Shown here: piece after piece, positions 63,210 to 64,000 of the stretch | Layout: each line of letters begins with the position of its first letter | Position numbering within the stretch: the stretch's first letter is position 1 | DNA from: Thermocrinis ruber | GTDB taxonomy: Bacteria; Aquificota; Aquificia; Aquificales; Aquificaceae | DNA length: 64,000 nucleotides | Assembly: GCF_000512735.1 (NCBI RefSeq) | Contig: NZ_CP007028.1 | Span: 1,426,001 to 1,490,000 of the forward strand | Direction: 5' to 3' | Made by a program: the position numbers and the translations under genes | Notes under the pieces: generated by a model | Seen by the model: the letters and a program-made list of their open reading frames with translations, nothing else | Database searches by the model: none | Told to the model about the DNA's origin: nothing

Positions 63210-64000
63210 AAAATTGGTGGTGAACTCCCTTCAGGAGGCAGTGGAGGAGGTGAGAAATCTCTACGGACCAGATGCTACCATACTATCCACAAGGATCATA
63301 AAGAAAAGGCTTATACCCTTTCTGCCCTTTATCTCCCGTTCTCAATTAGAAGTTACCATAGGCATCCCGGACACAGAAGATTTTTCTAACCATCTCAAAA
63401 GCCAAGAGAGTGTCTATGAAGAGATCAACAAACTAAAAGAAAGCCTAAGGGAAGTGGTTGAATTAGTCAAAAAGCAAAAGGTAGAGCCTCCAGAGGAAAC
63501 AAAACCTATAGAAAGCGAATACTCTCTAAGGGCGCTAAATCTTATGAACAAACTTATAAACAAAGGTGTTGCAAGGGATGTGGCAAAGGCAATCATTGAC
63601 GCAGGGTGTGGGTATGACTACGAGCTAAAGCGTTTGGACCTAAAGGGAGAAACATACGAATCCTTAAAGATGGGTCTTGAAAGCACCCTGAATTTGGTTA
63701 GGGATTTTGAAAGTTCCCTACAGGATTTTAAGATCATAGCCCTGGTGGGTCCAACAGGTGTGGGAAAAACTACCACAGTGGCAAAGCTCGCCTATTACAT
63801 AAAGGAGCTTGGAAAAAAGGTGGGTGTTATAACCATAGACAGCTACAGGGTGGGTGCAGTTCAACAGTTAAAAACATTTATTAGCATTATGGAATTGCCC
63901 TTCAGAACCGCAGACACTCCCCAAAGATTAAGAGAATGCATAGGAGAGCTTTCCTCCATGGATGTTGTACTTGTGGATACCGGTGGAAGGAGCCATTACG
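63199..64000 (+). CDS. flhF: Flagellar biosynthesis GTPase FlhF, 3' part off window
   Basis: An SRP-type GTPase that sets flagellar position and number. 267 codons are visible from the ATG at 63199 inside the flhA end. The N-terminal basic region and N-domain precede the G-domain with the Walker [19 protein letters not shown] and [11 protein letters not shown]. The protein continues beyond the right edge. Its position after flhA is the usual one. Confidence 0.95.
   Translation, partial: MKIKKLVVNSLQEAVEEVRNLYGPDATILSTRIIKKRLIPFLPFISRSQLEVTIGIPDTEDFSNHLKSQESVYEEINKLKESLREVVELVKKQKVEPPEETKPIESEYSLRALNLMNKLINKGVARDVAKAIIDAGCGYDYELKRLDLKGETYESLKMGLESTLNLVRDFESSLQDFKIIALVGPTGVGKTTTVAKLAYYIKELGKKVGVITIDSYRVGAVQQLKTFISIMELPFRTADTPQRLRECIGELSSMDVVLVDTGGRSHY

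Overview
This window reads as chromosome from a member of the Aquificaceae (Hydrogenobacter/Thermocrinis/Aquifex relatives). The inference rests on protein content and architecture rather than on rRNA, since none is present. The signs are moderate GC, very dense packing with many start/stop overlaps, a bacterial Trm1, two sigma factors besides any housekeeping one, flagellar export genes, and a PycB/CfiA-type carboxylase subunit beside efp and accB. About 70 genes fill almost all of the 64 kb. There is no CRISPR array, prophage or insertion sequence.

Layout. 1-9.7 kb: carboxylase subunit (cut by the left edge), efp-accB-glycosyltransferase, then minus-strand sigma factor-truB, a tRNA-Pro/tRNA-Arg/bioH/bioC/htrA run, and plus-strand rdgB-hemA. 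9.7-14.9 kb: an Lrp-type domain protein, a 57-residue ORF, murA and argB, then a two-gene restriction-modification cassette flanked by a duplicated argB tail, then a membrane-protein gene broken by one in-frame stop. 15-32 kb: cimA, ygfZ, a flavoprotein reductase, trm1, hemE, three tandem DUF29 genes, an NlpC/P60 protein, lgt, a lipoprotein, hisD, a CsgG-like gene, and thiG-hemG-siroheme synthase-nurA-permease. 32-39 kb: tRNA-fMet, an M24 peptidase, rpoN, cdaA, folP, secF and a divergent pair of AmmeMemoRadiSam genes, followed by a DUF29 remnant. 39-49.6 kb: pheT, a probable 6S RNA, ygfA, rny, mutS, a cell-wall peptidase, a CDP-alcohol phosphotransferase, tRNA-Ser, a Fur-family regulator and tRNA-Asp. 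49.6-64 kb: flagellar export operon fliL-O-P-Q-R-flhB, pmbA, an unfamiliar membrane protein plus double receiver-like protein, an oligopeptide-binding protein, dxr, pabB, a macro-domain protein, flhA and the start of flhF.

Functional themes: tetrapyrrole synthesis (hemA, hemE, hemG, siroheme synthase), cofactors (bioH, bioC, thiG, folP, pabB, ygfA, a carbinolamine dehydratase), amino acids (argB, hisD, cimA), envelope (murA, lgt, two NlpC/P60 proteins), the flagellar export gate, and alternative transcription control (group 2 sigma, sigma-54, 6S RNA, c-di-AMP).

The observations most worth following up are these. (i) Several divergent gene pairs are separated by only about 18-29 bp and share a symmetric -10-like element 5-10 nt from each start codon, which predicts bidirectional, leaderless transcription. 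(ii) The restriction-modification cassette is bounded by two argB tails that differ only at synonymous sites. (iii) bioH has no conventional start codon because its frame begins at the first base after a tRNA. (iv) A two-gene unit encodes a membrane protein and a protein with two unusual receiver-like domains. (v) A DUF29 family has three tandem copies and a distant deleted copy, all carrying a similar upstream element.
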